Positions 33,267 through 43,953 are shown, counted from the first letter of the stretch. The stretch: DNA of 64,000 bases from Methanothermobacter sp. (GCA_030055615.1 JASFYN010000001.1:389267-453266), one strand, 5' to 3'. Numbers and translations: made by a program. The notes: generated by a model not told the origin, from the letters alone.

Positions 33267-33805
33267 ACTCCTATTATTCTTGGATTTCTTGTAACACTGA
33301 TTTTACAATAAAAAATTATTTAAAACTGCTGTTTTGGGTTTGTCCATTGAACAAGAAAATTGCAGATACGAAGGTTCAATAATTTTCAAATTCCCTTAAA
33401 TTTGGGAATGCTGATTTCATTAGAGCCACTTGGACTTATTGATTGGGTGGGTTCCACTCTCCTAATATAGGGTTAATTTTAATCTCATATGCTACTTTAT
33501 CACTCAGGATATGGAGGGGCACATAACTGACCAAGTGAGCTAGATTTTGGAGGTATTTTGCAAATTATATGATGATAGAGAAACCAATATCACATAAAAG
33601 ATATCCATATTTTCAGCAAAAATTTGCAAGATGGGGGGTGAATTCTTCCTTGATGCCATTACAGAAGGTATATAGTCTTTCTAATACAATTCCTTTATAT
33701 CATGGCCAATACGTTATAAGATCACTTCAAGGCAGAAATTTTTCCGAACCTTAAATCAAAGATTGTACATGTGTACATTAAATAACAAATTAAGGTGGAT
33801 TACCT
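33267..33805. other. 539-base region without a convincing gene
   Basis: A long gap for this compact genome, lying between the tRNA-binding protein (minus) and photolyase (plus) starts. It holds promoters for both genes, a GGAGGT-like site at about 33550 not followed by a good frame, and a 61-codon frame at 33569-33754 that I reject as a gene. No repeats or transposase traces were seen. It may be decayed sequence. Confidence 0.5.
33764..33777 (+). promoter_or_regulatory. Paired TGTACA sites upstream of photolyase
   Basis: TGTACA-TG-TGTACA lies 28 bases before the photolyase start. TGTACA is self-complementary, so two half-sites sit side by side close to the expected initiation region. A third TGTACA occurs at 35252 beyond the gene. 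Candidate operator; no regulator is known. Confidence 0.35.
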
Positions 33806-35164
33806 ATGATACATAAAGAAAGAATTAAAAACTTGAACGAATTTAGATCCATGGATGCCCACCGTGGAGATTATATTCTATATTGGATGCAAGCATCTGT
33901 AAGAACTCACTGGAATCATGCCCTTGAATACGCTATAGAAACCGCTAACAAAATGCAAAAGCCCCTCTTAACAGTCTTTGGACTCACTTCAGATTTCCCA
34001 GAAGCCAATTCACGCCATTACAGGTTTTTAATTGAAGGACTCCGTCATGTTAAGAATGAACTAGAAGATATGGGGGTGATATTTTCAATACAACTTAATG
34101 ATCCCCCTTCTGCGGTTTTAAAATACTCAGATGATGCTTCACTTGTTATAACAGATAGAGGTTACCTTGAAATCCAGAAAAAGTGGTATGATGAACTCAA
34201 AGCATCTATTGACTGCCCACTAATCCAAGTAGAGAACAATGTTATTGTACCCGTTGAAACAGCCTCTAATAAGGAAGAATATTCCGCTGGGACATTCAGG
34301 CCTAAAATAACCCGTAAATTAAAATATTTTATGAAGCCGGTGCATCCAAAGACTCTTAAAGTGAATTCACTTGACATTGACATTGAATCAGTGGATCCTG
34401 ATCTTGACAAACTCCTGAAAAAATTGGGCTTGAAGGATGAAATGACACCATCAATATTCCAAGGCGGCACAAAAGAAGCAATTAAAATCTTTGAAAAATT
34501 CTTATCGGAAAAACTTGAATGCTTCGAAAAGTTCAGAAATGACCCCGTAAGAAACTGTTTATCAAATATGAGTCCATACTTGCATTTTGGGCATATATCA
34601 CCTTTATACTTAGCATACAAGGCCTCGAAAGCGGGGAAATGTCCAAATTTTCTGGAAGAGCTCATTGTAAGAAGAGAACTTAGCATAAACTTTGTCCATT
34701 ACAATGATAACTATTACACAATTAAGTCTTTACCAGGATGGGCCTACAATACATTAATGGAACACGCATCCGACCCAAGAGAATACGAATACGAGTTAAA
34801 AGAATTTGAAAACGCCGAAACCCATGACAAATATTGGAACGCAGCCCAGAAAGAGATGGTAATCACTGGGAAAATGCACGGCTACATGAGAATGTACTGG
34901 GGTAAAAAGATCCTAGAATGGACTGAACACCCTGAAAAAGCATATAAGATCGCACTTCATCTCAATAATAAATATGAAATAGATGGTCGTGATCCTAACG
35001 GGTTTGCAGGAGTTGCTTGGTGTTTTGGGAAACACGATCGTGCTTGGGGCGAAAGAAAGATATTTGGGAAGGTCAGGTACATGAACGACCGTGGACTTAA
35101 AAGAAAGTTCAAAATCCAAGAATATGTGAATAGGATCGAAGCAATCGAAGAACAGCACCCTTGA
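33806..35164 (+). CDS. phr: Class II CPD photolyase
   Basis: 452-residue flavoprotein that splits cyclobutane pyrimidine dimers with blue light. The N-terminal antenna domain starts at [18 protein letters not shown], and the FAD domain includes [35 protein letters not shown] and a C-terminal [10 protein letters not shown] and [17 protein letters not shown] typical of class II enzymes. The ribosome binding site AAGGTGGAT precedes ATG 33806. Flanked on both sides by long non-coding DNA, so it may be an acquired or relocated gene. Confidence 0.95.
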   Translation: MIHKERIKNLNEFRSMDAHRGDYILYWMQASVRTHWNHALEYAIETANKMQKPLLTVFGLTSDFPEANSRHYRFLIEGLRHVKNELEDMGVIFSIQLNDPPSAVLKYSDDASLVITDRGYLEIQKKWYDELKASIDCPLIQVENNVIVPVETASNKEEYSAGTFRPKITRKLKYFMKPVHPKTLKVNSLDIDIESVDPDLDKLLKKLGLKDEMTPSIFQGGTKEAIKIFEKFLSEKLECFEKFRNDPVRNCLSNMSPYLHFGHISPLYLAYKASKAGKCPNFLEELIVRRELSINFVHYNDNYYTIKSLPGWAYNTLMEHASDPREYEYELKEFENAETHDKYWNAAQKEMVITGKMHGYMRMYWGKKILEWTEHPEKAYKIALHLNNKYEIDGRDPNGFAGVAWCFGKHDRAWGERKIFGKVRYMNDRGLKRKFKIQEYVNRIEAIEEQHP

Positions 35165-35256
35165 AAAAACTTTTCTACATTCTTTACAAAATCTAGCCTA
35201 TTTAGTCAACCGAACAGTCTACCATCTAGTTATTAGAAAAATCTGTTATATTGTAC

Positions 35257-35388
35257 ATGAATCGCCAATTTAAAGTTTTCATGGAAAATAATGGACCAAC
35301 AGCCAAGTTTATTGATGATCTCTGCTTTTATCCCAAATTGGATCCACTCCAGAAAATTCATCATTCTTATAAACTATTTAAATTATAA
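35257..35388 (+). CDS. Doubtful 43-residue small open frame
   Basis: ATG 35257 opens a 43-codon frame ending TAA 35388 in the 284-base gap after the photolyase gene. The peptide has a plausible composition (KFIDDLCFYPKLDPLQKI) but no family I recognise and no ribosome binding site. It could be a remnant of a larger gene. Reported only so that the gap is described. Confidence 0.2.
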   Translation: MNRQFKVFMENNGPTAKFIDDLCFYPKLDPLQKIHHSYKLFKL

Positions 35389-35448
35389 AATGAAATAGAC
35401 TTTCATATAAAAAAATATACCCAAAAAGAGGGTAGGAGTGTAGAAATT

Positions 35449-35787
35449 ATGGTGGAATTATCCAACCTTTATGGCCTTGACATATACACTTCCACTGGTA
35501 AATATGTTGGCAGGGTTCAGGATGTTGTCCTTAACATAAAGAAAGGCCGAGTGTCAAAACTTAAAGCAAAGGCAATGAGCCCTGAGAAAAGAGATTTAGG
35601 GCTAAAAGATGTCTTGAAGACCAGCATACGTATAGTCCCAGAATCCGATGAAATTAGACCACTAAAAGAAGAAGGTATGATAGACATCCCATATGAAAGA
35701 GTTAAAGCCGTGGGTGACATACTTATAATATCCCCAGAGGTTAAAACACACGAAGTCAAAAAATCCTATGAAAGCCCAATAAGATAA
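35449..35787 (+). CDS. PRC-barrel domain protein
   Basis: 112 residues, a single PRC barrel with additional C-terminal strands: [20 protein letters not shown] opens the fold and [19 protein letters not shown] closes it. Archaeal proteins of this type bind RNA-processing or cytoskeletal partners; no function is fixed. It begins 10 bases before nadX and probably shares its transcript. Confidence 0.85.
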   Translation: MVELSNLYGLDIYTSTGKYVGRVQDVVLNIKKGRVSKLKAKAMSPEKRDLGLKDVLKTSIRIVPESDEIRPLKEEGMIDIPYERVKAVGDILIISPEVKTHEVKKSYESPIR

Positions 35788-35797
35788 GGGTAAGATC

Positions 35798-36562
35798 ATG
35801 ATAGTAGGGATAGTGGGTTGCGGAGCCATAGCTAACATAATCACAAGCTACATTTTGGAAGAAGATTCTAACATCAAACTTAGATTCTTCTATGATAGGG
35901 ATCTTGAAAAGGCTGAGAACCTATCATCTATGGTAGATGGGATAGCAGTTTTAAAAGTAGAGGACATGTTAGACAAAGTCGATCTCATAATAGAAGCCGC
36001 ATCCCCCGAGGCCGTGGCCGAAATCGTCCCCGATATCCTCAAAGCAGGAAAAGACGTTCTTATAATGAGTGTAGGGGCTTTAATGGACAAAGGGCTTCGT
36101 TCAAAAATCGAAGCTTTAGCCTCGAAGAATAATGCGAATGTTTACATCCCTTCAGGTGCTATAGTAGGCTTAGATGGTATAAAAGCAGCCTCTATAGGTG
36201 AGATCACCTCTGTTAAATTAACCACGAGGAAGCCCCCACGTTCACTAGGCATAACCACCGATGAAAAAAAAGTACTATATAAGGGTAATGCTTCAGAAGC
36301 TGTTAAAAAATTCCCCCTTAACATAAATGTAGCAGCCACACTCAGCATAGTATGTGACATGGATGTTGAAGTCGAGATTATAGTGGATCCTCAAGTAGAT
36401 AGGAATGTGCATGAAATCACCGTTAAAGGAGACTTTGGAGAATTAAAAACAATCGCAAAGAATATTAGATGCGCACTCAACCCCAAAACGAGTGTATTAG
36501 CAGCTTATTCCGCTATCAAACTCCTTAAAAGTTTAAGTGAGAACTTCAAGGTCGGCACATGA
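35798..36562 (+). CDS. nadX: L-aspartate dehydrogenase NadX
   Basis: 254-residue NAD(P)-dependent aspartate dehydrogenase producing iminoaspartate, the NadB-independent entry to NAD synthesis in archaea and Thermotoga. The Rossmann motif is [13 protein letters not shown], then [26 protein letters not shown] and [10 protein letters not shown]. NadA is not adjacent. ATGA overlap with the Thg1-like gene (36559-36562). Confidence 0.92.
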   Translation: MIVGIVGCGAIANIITSYILEEDSNIKLRFFYDRDLEKAENLSSMVDGIAVLKVEDMLDKVDLIIEAASPEAVAEIVPDILKAGKDVLIMSVGALMDKGLRSKIEALASKNNANVYIPSGAIVGLDGIKAASIGEITSVKLTTRKPPRSLGITTDEKKVLYKGNASEAVKKFPLNINVAATLSIVCDMDVEVEIIVDPQVDRNVHEITVKGDFGELKTIAKNIRCALNPKTSVLAAYSAIKLLKSLSENFKVGT

Positions 36563-37296
36563 AAGAATGCGAAATCTACTCTAACATTAGACCACCATGT
36601 GGCTGCAAAGTAGTTGCAAGGCTCGATGGCAGAGGGTTCCATAGACTAACCAGAGAATTGGACTTCAAAAGACCATATGATCCCTTTTTTGCAGATTGCA
36701 TGGTTGAAACTTCAATTAACCTCATGAAGGAGTTTAGTCCGATTTTCATTTACACATTCTCTGATGAGATCAACATACTATTTGGAGAGTTACCATTCAA
36801 CGGTCGCATCGAAAAACTCGATTCTGTACTCGCAAGTTTCACAGGAACATCATTCATCCTATGCCTCCTCAAAAAATTCAAAAAGGATAATATTAAAAAG
36901 CCCGTATCATTTGATAGTCGCATCATCCCCTTAGGTGACCATCTACTAGTAGAATATTTCAAGGCAAGGCAGGATGAGGCATGGCGAAACTGTCTTAACA
37001 GTTATGCTTATTGGACCTTGAGAGAAACCATGGATAGGAAAACCGTCACAGAAAAACTTAAAGGTTTAAAAGCAGGTGACATCCACGAACTCCTCTTTGA
37101 GAGGGGTGTGAACCTTGCGAAGGTACCCACTTGGCATAGGAGAGGTATTGGAATATACAAGAGAATTGTTACTATAAGGGGCTATGATCCCAGATACAAA
37201 AAAGAGGTGAAATCAAAGAGAAAAAGGATCATAGTCGACAAGAAACTCCCAATTTTTGATGAAGAATTTTTCAAGACAATAGAAGGGATAAAATAA
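36559..37296 (+). CDS. thg1: Thg1-like tRNA(His) guanylyltransferase / 3'-5' polymerase
   Basis: 245-residue Thg1-family enzyme. Metal-binding residues lie in [12 protein letters not shown] (Asp23) and [10 protein letters not shown] (Asp69, Glu70), as in the palm domain of canonical polymerases. Archaeal members add nucleotides 3'-5' in a template-dependent way, completing or repairing tRNA(His) 5' ends. Coupled by ATGA to nadX and by TAATG to the JAMM gene. Confidence 0.9.
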   Translation: MKECEIYSNIRPPCGCKVVARLDGRGFHRLTRELDFKRPYDPFFADCMVETSINLMKEFSPIFIYTFSDEINILFGELPFNGRIEKLDSVLASFTGTSFILCLLKKFKKDNIKKPVSFDSRIIPLGDHLLVEYFKARQDEAWRNCLNSYAYWTLRETMDRKTVTEKLKGLKAGDIHELLFERGVNLAKVPTWHRRGIGIYKRIVTIRGYDPRYKKEVKSKRKRIIVDKKLPIFDEEFFKTIEGIK

Positions 37297-37727
37297 TGGG
37301 GATTATAAGTTATCTTCTGGAAAAAGTATTTGGGATTAAGAAAATCAAAAGGGTGCAAGTTGATCTGAAGGTTATAGATAATATAATAGAAACTGCGCGG
37401 AATGTTCATCCCAGGGAATTCGCAGCCTTTCTTGAGGGTAAAATAGAGAATGAGAGCCTCCATGTCACTGGATTAATTTTTCTACCAGGGGAATTTTCAA
37501 ATGAAGGTGCTGTAATGCGGACTTTCATGTTACCACCATTCACTTCCCCCATTGGATCAGTTCATTCTCATCCAACACCCAACAATAACCCTTCAAAGGA
37601 AGATCTTTACTTTTTCGCAAAGAATGGTTTCTTCCATATTATAATAGCATATCCCTATCAAGAGGAAAGCATAGCATCCTATGACAGGTTTGGTAATAGG
37701 ATAGAATTCGAAATTTTAATGAGATAA
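37296..37727 (+). CDS. JAMM/MPN metalloprotease-like protein
   Basis: 143-residue JAB1/MPN domain. The zinc motif is complete: Glu47 (FAAFLEG) and [14 protein letters not shown] with His90, His92, Ser100 and Asp103. Archaeal JAMM enzymes remove ubiquitin-like SAMP modifiers or act in sulfur carrier processing. The start overlaps the thg1 stop (TAATG). The final 12 bases overlap the convergent serA end. Confidence 0.88.
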   Translation: MGIISYLLEKVFGIKKIKRVQVDLKVIDNIIETARNVHPREFAAFLEGKIENESLHVTGLIFLPGEFSNEGAVMRTFMLPPFTSPIGSVHSHPTPNNNPSKEDLYFFAKNGFFHIIIAYPYQEESIASYDRFGNRIEFEILMR

Positions 37728-39293
37728 TTCAATTGCGACAATATCATATACATTCTCTAGTTCTTTTATCTCATCTAGGACTGTGGGAGGCACTTCTTGG
37801 TCTACTTTAAGGACCATTACAGCTTCGCCTCCGATTTCTTTCCTACCAACTTGCATGATAGCTATGTTAATGTTATGCTCTCCAAGTTTTGTCCCTATGG
37901 CACCGATGGTCCCTGGAAGATCCTTATACTTCGCTATTAACATTATACCCTCAGGTTTTATATCCACCTTATAGTCATTTATTTTCACTATCTTAGGCTC
38001 CCTGATATAGGTTCCCTCAACACTAAACTCTCCCTTATCAGATTTAACATTTAACACTATAAGTGACTTATAATCCCCAGATTCTGACCTTTTACCCTCT
38101 GTAACTATCATACCCCTTTTCTCCGCGATCATAGGCGCATTAACTAGGTTTACAGGCTCTGTGAGTATTGGATTTAATATGCTTTGTAGTATGGTTCTTG
38201 TGAGGATGTCCTGCTGTGGTATTTCAGCTAGTTCACCACAGTATGTAACTTCCAAGTTTTCTATTTTTCCAGGTGTTGCTTGCACAACGAGACTGCCTAG
38301 TTTCTCGGCTAATACAATATATGGTTTCAGGAACTTGAAAGTTTCAGGGTCTAGCACTGGCATGTTAAGCACATTCTGGGGGGTTCCACCTTCAAAAACT
38401 TTCTTGATTTCATTTGCAACGATTATAGCCGCGTCTCGCTGAGCCTCAACTGTTGAGGCTCCTATGTGTGGAGTTAAAACCACATTATCCAATTCTAAGA
38501 GTGGACTGTCTTTTGGGGGTTCTTCCTCGAATACATCAAGGGCAGCTCCTCCTATCCTACCTTCATTTAATGCATTGTACAATGCTTTCTCGTCCACTAT
38601 ACCTCCACGGGCACAATTTATTATGAAAGCTGTATCCTTCATCATATCCAATTCACGATCTGATATAAGATATCGTGTCTCTGGGGTTAATGGGACATGT
38701 ATAGTTATAATATCAGATTTTTTGAGTAGTGTTTCAAGGTCAACTATTTCCACGCCCATTTCATCAGCCGTTTCTCTACTAATATATGGATCATGGACAA
38801 GCACATTCATCCCAAAGGATTTTGCACGTTTAACCACCTGTGACCCAATCCTACCCATCCCTATAACACCAAGGGTTTTGTTGTTGAGTTCTATACCCAT
38901 GAATTTGCTCTTATCCCATCTACCTTCCTTCACGGACTTATCAGCTAAGTGTATTTTCCTTGCAAGTGCTAAAATTAAACCCATGGTATGTTCTGCGACT
39001 GTGATAGAAGTGGATTCAGGGGCATTTATAACCATGATACCCTTTTCAGTGGCGGCTTTAACATCGATATTATCCACGCCCACACCCGCTCTTGCGATGA
39101 TCTTCAATCTTGGAGCAGCCTCTATAACTTCCCTTGTGACTTTCGTCCTACTTCTTACAATAATAGCATCAAAATCTTTTATAGTCTCTAGGAGTTCTTC
39201 AGGTGTTATATCGGTGTCAACTACAACCTCGGCCACCTTTTCAAGTTCAGCTATCCCCTTTTCATTGATTGAATCTGCAACAAGTACTCTCAT
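37716..39293 (-). CDS. serA: D-3-phosphoglycerate dehydrogenase
   Basis: 525-residue enzyme of the phosphorylated serine pathway. The N-terminal catalytic domain carries GVGVDNIDV, the Rossmann domain [12 protein letters not shown], and the catalytic pair is in the [13 protein letters not shown] and [12 protein letters not shown] region. A long ASB domain (about 310-440) and C-terminal ACT domain ([18 protein letters not shown]) follow, the full-length form subject to serine feedback. ATG 39293 has AGGTG six bases upstream; GTG 39302 overlaps that site. Confidence 0.95.
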   Translation of the reverse strand: MRVLVADSINEKGIAELEKVAEVVVDTDITPEELLETIKDFDAIIVRSRTKVTREVIEAAPRLKIIARAGVGVDNIDVKAATEKGIMVINAPESTSITVAEHTMGLILALARKIHLADKSVKEGRWDKSKFMGIELNNKTLGVIGMGRIGSQVVKRAKSFGMNVLVHDPYISRETADEMGVEIVDLETLLKKSDIITIHVPLTPETRYLISDRELDMMKDTAFIINCARGGIVDEKALYNALNEGRIGGAALDVFEEEPPKDSPLLELDNVVLTPHIGASTVEAQRDAAIIVANEIKKVFEGGTPQNVLNMPVLDPETFKFLKPYIVLAEKLGSLVVQATPGKIENLEVTYCGELAEIPQQDILTRTILQSILNPILTEPVNLVNAPMIAEKRGMIVTEGKRSESGDYKSLIVLNVKSDKGEFSVEGTYIREPKIVKINDYKVDIKPEGIMLIAKYKDLPGTIGAIGTKLGEHNINIAIMQVGRKEIGGEAVMVLKVDQEVPPTVLDEIKELENVYDIVAIELSH

Positions 39294-39376
39294 ATTTTCC
39301 ACCTGCTAAAACTCTGATGATTGTAAAGATTAGAAAGTAAAATATAATTTTATTCTCGGAAACCTAATATATTTTA

Positions 39377-39392
39377 CACTATATATATAGTG
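39377..39392. promoter_or_regulatory. Perfect 16-bp palindrome containing a TATA box
   Basis: CACTATATATATAGTG is identical to its own reverse complement and sits in the 113-base gap between divergent serA and the unknown gene at 39407. It can place a TATA box for either strand. For the plus gene, initiation 25 bases downstream would fall at the start codon, implying a leaderless transcript. Confidence 0.5.
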
Positions 39393-39406
39393 AGTGGGTT
39401 AGGAAT

Positions 39407-40156
39407 ATGTTTGAGGGATCCATTAAAATCGAGGATAAAAGTATACCATGTACTTCACTGGGGACAGCACCATTTGCAGGTTTAACGTATTTTGGTCATA
39501 GATCCCGCCTATACCAGATAGACCTTTATAATAACCCGGATAACATAGAGAGGATCATTAGGAGATCCTATAATTTGGGGGTTAGGGCAATACAACTCAT
39601 ACCCGAACCTCCAGTTATCAAGGCATTAACTGGGGCTGTTGAATCGGGTTTAGATTTCACTATCATCGGCACTATAAGGGCTGGAAGATTCCAAGAGGAT
39701 CTTAAGCTCCTTTTAGATTTAGGCGCTGATGCCATTTTATTAGATGAAGAATACACTGATAAATTAGATACATGGGAATTGGCGGATCTTTTAGATTCTA
39801 TAAATGAGTTAGATGTAATATGCGGCCTTATAACTGCTTTTCCACGGAATACTACAATGAAACTTCTCGATTCTGATATATTAGATCTTTTTGACATTTA
39901 CATGATACCGTTAAATAAGCTTGGATATATGATGGATTTTCCCAGTTTTTTAGAAGATGAGAGGAGAGAACTGAAAGAGATGATATTGGACACTGGTAAG
40001 TTTATCATGGCACATAAAGTATTAGCTGCGGGGATATTAAAACCTGATGAGGCTTTTAAATTCTTGGAGAGCGTGGATTATATTGATATGGTTAGTATAG
40101 GTGTTGCATCCATTGAAGAAGCTGAAGAGACGTTCACTTTGCTATTTGAGTATTAA
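39407..40156 (+). CDS. Uncharacterised methanogen protein, TIM-barrel-like
   Basis: 249 residues that I cannot assign. The pattern of strands and helices, with SLGTAPFAGLTYFG at the start and LAAGILKPDEAFKFLE and IGVASIEEAEET near the end, resembles an aldo-keto-reductase-like barrel. The catalytic tetrad is not obvious. A weak GGGTTAGGA lies before ATG 39407, and the TATA palindrome lies 14 bases upstream. The end overlaps the convergent XRE regulator gene by four bases. Confidence 0.75.
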   Translation: MFEGSIKIEDKSIPCTSLGTAPFAGLTYFGHRSRLYQIDLYNNPDNIERIIRRSYNLGVRAIQLIPEPPVIKALTGAVESGLDFTIIGTIRAGRFQEDLKLLLDLGADAILLDEEYTDKLDTWELADLLDSINELDVICGLITAFPRNTTMKLLDSDILDLFDIYMIPLNKLGYMMDFPSFLEDERRELKEMILDTGKFIMAHKVLAAGILKPDEAFKFLESVDYIDMVSIGVASIEEAEETFTLLFEY

Positions 40157-41091
40157 TTGTATTGTTTTCTCTCGGCTATTATCTTCAAGAATTCCTTTGA
40201 GCTTTCTATTTCATCTATCTCCCAATCTTTGATTACTGGTATGCCCTCAAGGGATTCTTTAATTTTAGGATTTTTCAATATGAAAACAGCATCGGATCCC
40301 GTGATCAATGATATGTCCTTTAATGGTACGGCCATCCTCTTAAGGGTTCGGGTATCTCTATTCTTTTCAAGATCTGTGATGACTGTATCCTCGAATTTCA
40401 TATCCTTGGCAAGCGCGTCAAATGGCGCTTTCTGTGTTTGGACCACGCCAAAGCCTAATTCAACAAGTTTTTCAGCCCGTTTATCAGGTCTATTCTCTAT
40501 GATGTCCCTCTCAGGCTCGGGTGCTTTGAAAAGGTCAATTGAGAGTATTATCTTTATGTTTAGTATCTCTTCAAGTATCATTGCAGTCTCGGGGGAGGCT
40601 CTTACAAGGCCGTTCTCATACTTGTAAATGGTCTCCCTTGATACGTGGGCTAAATCTGCGAGATCCTTGAGTGACATATTATATTCTTCTCTGACCTCCC
40701 TTAAGGTGTCACCGTCTATCTGCACATAATATCCACCTCTGTCAGCGAAAACTTCTGGGCGATGGCCTTCTATGATCATGTTCTTCAATGTTTTGAGGGC
40801 TATGACTGGTATGCCATGTCTTTCGTATACTACATCTTCTTCAAGGTAATCTGTCTTGGATCTTAGGCCTATGATGAGAGGTGCTGCTAAGAAGGTGTAG
40901 GCAACCTTTTTTATTTCATGAGCTTGTAAACTATTAATAGAATCTATATTAACGAGTACTTTTAGTAGGAGAAGTAAGAGTTTCTTCCTTGCTAGGAGGT
41001 CAAAGCAACTTCTCTCATAGATATGGGACACTTTAAACCCGTGTGTTGCAAGTATATTGTATAGTTCCTGGAGTATTTCTTCCCTTTTCAT
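40153..41091 (-). CDS. XRE-type HTH transcriptional regulator (archaeal large form)
   Basis: 312 residues with a central Cro/CI helix-turn-helix (LREVREEYNMSLKDLADLAH, VSRETIYKYENG) around 125-165. The N-terminal 110 residues look like a restriction-endonuclease-like or Holliday-junction-resolvase-like fold, as in the archaeal MTH967-type regulators. The C-terminus is a separate mixed domain. ATG 41091 is preferred to the TTG at 41100. Only 37 bases separate it from divergent tiaS, so autoregulation and control of tiaS are plausible. Confidence 0.82.
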   Translation of the reverse strand: MKREEILQELYNILATHGFKVSHIYERSCFDLLARKKLLLLLLKVLVNIDSINSLQAHEIKKVAYTFLAAPLIIGLRSKTDYLEEDVVYERHGIPVIALKTLKNMIIEGHRPEVFADRGGYYVQIDGDTLREVREEYNMSLKDLADLAHVSRETIYKYENGLVRASPETAMILEEILNIKIILSIDLFKAPEPERDIIENRPDKRAEKLVELGFGVVQTQKAPFDALAKDMKFEDTVITDLEKNRDTRTLKRMAVPLKDISLITGSDAVFILKNPKIKESLEGIPVIKDWEIDEIESSKEFLKIIAERKQYN

Positions 41092-41128
41092 GATGTTCAA
41101 TTAAACCACCAGAGGGAGCGTGAAAAGC

Positions 41129-42388
41129 ATGTTACACGTAGGTATCGATGATACAGATTCTCCTAGTGGAATGTGCACTACTTATATTTCATGTTTAATA
41201 ATCGAGAAACTTAAGGTTTGCGGTTATGCTATAAAGGGTTATCCTAGATTGATAAGACTCAACCCCTTCGCCCCGCATAAGACGAGGGGTAATGGAGCGG
41301 TTTCATTTAAATTGGAGGTCCAAGGGGAGGATGAAATTGAAAAAGTGAAGGATTTGGTGTTATCTTTTGTATCGAAGTTTTCGGAGCTTGAAAATGATGA
41401 TACAAACCCTGGGGTGGTATTTTATAAAGGTGAAATTCATGATAGTTTGAAAAAATTCGCACTCGATGCTATAAGGCGAATATTAACAATAGAAGATGCT
41501 AAGAGACTAGCCGATAAAATTGGAGCTGAAGTTTATGAATACAAAAAAGGCAGAGGTATTATAGGCGCATTAGCGGCTATAGGATGTCCTTTACCAGATA
41601 AGACCTATGAGCTCATAGCTTATCGTTCACCTGAAAATTATGGTAAAAAGAGAAAAATCGACAAGGAATCTGTTAAGAGGATGGATGAGGAGACTTATCC
41701 CGAAACATTTGACAATATTGACGATGATTATATAGCTATAGAACCTCACACTCCTTGCCCAATCCTCTATGGTATAAGGGGCGAATCCCCTGAAGTTCTT
41801 ATAAGAGCTAATCGGATGATAAAAGTTGGAGAAAAAATCGAAAGATATTGTATCTTTGAAACCAACCAACATACTGATCAGCACATCCAAAAAGTTGACA
41901 GCATATCCCAGATGAAACAATTCAGCTGTTATCTTGTTTCAGGCGAAGTTAAAGATATGCCCAGGGTAATTGAAGGAGGACATGTATTCTTCACATTAAA
42001 GGATAATACCGGTGAGATAGAATGTGCAGCTTATGAACCTACCAAAGATTTCCGAAAAATAATAATGAAATTAAGACCAGGAGATAAAGTGAAAGTATTT
42101 GGGGGTATAGGAGTCCATGGAACCCTAAATATCGAAAAAATTAAAATAGAACATGTAAAACCCCAGATAGAATATGAGAACCCTATCTGTTCTTGTGGTA
42201 AAAGGATGAAATCAGCAGGAAAAAATAAAGGATTTAAATGTCCAAATTGTGGCAGAAAATTAAATGGTCAGAAAATCCCGAAGAGAATCCCAAGATCATT
42301 AAAAGAAGGATATTATGAAGTTCCAACTTGTGCAAGACGCCACCTTTCAAAACAACTCATAAGGATGGGAATAAAAGGATGCTTATAA
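41129..42388 (+). CDS. tiaS: tRNA(Ile2) 2-agmatinylcytidine synthetase TiaS
   Basis: 419-residue enzyme making agmatidine at C34 of tRNA(Ile2) so that it reads AUA. The N-terminal ATP-binding domain begins with GIDDTDSPSGMCTTY. FAPHKTRGNGAVSF and KGRGIIGALAAIG follow, then an OB fold (MPRVIEGGHVFFTLKDN) and a zinc ribbon with CSCGKRMKS and CPNCGRKL. Archaea-specific and essential. ATG 41129 follows GGGAG at 11 bases. Confidence 0.93.
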   Translation: MLHVGIDDTDSPSGMCTTYISCLIIEKLKVCGYAIKGYPRLIRLNPFAPHKTRGNGAVSFKLEVQGEDEIEKVKDLVLSFVSKFSELENDDTNPGVVFYKGEIHDSLKKFALDAIRRILTIEDAKRLADKIGAEVYEYKKGRGIIGALAAIGCPLPDKTYELIAYRSPENYGKKRKIDKESVKRMDEETYPETFDNIDDDYIAIEPHTPCPILYGIRGESPEVLIRANRMIKVGEKIERYCIFETNQHTDQHIQKVDSISQMKQFSCYLVSGEVKDMPRVIEGGHVFFTLKDNTGEIECAAYEPTKDFRKIIMKLRPGDKVKVFGGIGVHGTLNIEKIKIEHVKPQIEYENPICSCGKRMKSAGKNKGFKCPNCGRKLNGQKIPKRIPRSLKEGYYEVPTCARRHLSKQLIRMGIKGCL

Positions 42389-42504
42389 TCCCCATAATTG
42401 GAAAATCCACTTAGATTGATTATCAATCCCACCACGAAAATAGCCCCTTATCAAGGCAATACTTATATCATAATTTTCTATCAACATAATATGGGTGTGT
42501 AATT

Positions 42505-43953
42505 ATGATTCCGAGGTGTATGAGTACGCAGCATCCTGATAATGTAAATCCACCATTCTTCGCGTCAAGTCCGCTTCTTAGCGGAGAAGATGAGATAAAA
42601 GAAGCATATTATGTGTTTTCTCATCTTGGATGTGATGAGCAAATGTGGGATTGTGAAGGTAAAGAAGTTGATAACTACGTTGTGAAAAAACTCCTTGCGA
42701 ATTATAAATCATTCTTCCAAGAAAATATACTAGGAAAAGATTATAGATTAACCTTGAGGGTTCCTAATCCTACAGTAGAACGTGAAGAGGCGAAGATACT
42801 CCTCGAAACACTTGAGAGCATACCCCGTTCATATGATACAGCTACATTATTTTATGGCATGGAAGTAGCCCCAGTCTTTGAGGTTATATTACCCATGACT
42901 TCATCCAGCGCCTCGCTTAATCGCATCTACAATTACTATAAAAAGTTTGTCGTCGAAAAACAGAATTTCTCACTTGGGGACGTGACCATAAAAGAATGGA
43001 TAGGAGAATTCAAACCCCAAAGCATAAATGTAATACCCCTTTTTGAAGATTATAACGGGATGCTCTCAGCATCTACTATAACCAAAGAATATTTAGATGG
43101 GAAGGACATCCACCATCAAAGGGTTTTCTTAGCACGTTCAGACCCGGCTATGAACTATGGGATGATATCCGCTGTAATACTCAATAAGATAGCCCTTCAA
43201 GATTTTGAAGAAATAGAAAAAGAAACAGGTATAAGAATGTATCCTATAATAGGGATGGGCTCGGCACCCTTCCGGGGAAACCTAGAACCATCCAATGTGG
43301 ATAATGTTATGAAAGAATACCCAAGCACTTACACATTCACATTACAATCATCCTTCAAATATGACCACCCTCCACGAGAAGTTATCAAGGCCGTTGACAG
43401 ACTAAAATCGAAGAAACCAAGCAAAGCACAGGAGATAGACGTCGAAATCGCGCTTGAAATCATGGAAAAATATTGTAGGGAATATCGTCGCCAAGTATTG
43501 AAACTCGCAGATATTATAAACCGGATAGCTAAATATGTTCCCAAGAGGAGGAAAAGGAAACTCCACATAGGACTTTTCGGCTATTCAAGAAGCATTGGAA
43601 AAGTTTCCCTACCAAGAGCCATAACTTTCACGGCGGCCCTCTATTCTATTGGAGTGCCACCTGAAATCCTAGGCTTTAACGCACTCTCTGATAAAGACAT
43701 TGAAAACCTCCATGAAATTTACATAAACTTTGAAAAAGACATGCTCGATGCTCTCAGATACATGAACCCTCATTCACCATATTTGGAAGATGAACTTCAT
43801 TGGAAGATCAAAGAACATTTCCCTGATATAGAATATGACAGAAAACACAAAAAACTAGTTGATGATATAAACAAGAGCCTATCACTCGGTCAGATAAGGG
43901 TGATCCAAACAAGGATTCTCGAAGCGGCAAGTCTAAGAAAATTTCTTGGATAA
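42505..43953 (+). CDS. ppcA: Phosphoenolpyruvate carboxylase, archaeal type
   Basis: 482-residue archaeal PEPC, shorter than the bacterial 900-residue form and largely free of allosteric regions. RCMSTQHPDNVNPP opens the protein; VFLARSDPAMNYGM, GSAPFRGNL and IGLFGYSRSIGKVSLPRAI carry the conserved active-site residues. It makes oxaloacetate for the incomplete reductive TCA pathway and for aspartate. It has a free-standing position with 116 bases upstream. Confidence 0.94.
   Translation: MIPRCMSTQHPDNVNPPFFASSPLLSGEDEIKEAYYVFSHLGCDEQMWDCEGKEVDNYVVKKLLANYKSFFQENILGKDYRLTLRVPNPTVEREEAKILLETLESIPRSYDTATLFYGMEVAPVFEVILPMTSSSASLNRIYNYYKKFVVEKQNFSLGDVTIKEWIGEFKPQSINVIPLFEDYNGMLSASTITKEYLDGKDIHHQRVFLARSDPAMNYGMISAVILNKIALQDFEEIEKETGIRMYPIIGMGSAPFRGNLEPSNVDNVMKEYPSTYTFTLQSSFKYDHPPREVIKAVDRLKSKKPSKAQEIDVEIALEIMEKYCREYRRQVLKLADIINRIAKYVPKRRKRKLHIGLFGYSRSIGKVSLPRAITFTAALYSIGVPPEILGFNALSDKDIENLHEIYINFEKDMLDALRYMNPHSPYLEDELHWKIKEHFPDIEYDRKHKKLVDDINKSLSLGQIRVIQTRILEAASLRKFLG

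Noticed and set aside
33569-33754. 61-codon frame in the gap before photolyase
   Set aside because: No ribosome binding site at a suitable distance, no family resemblance, and it lies in low-complexity AT-rich DNA.
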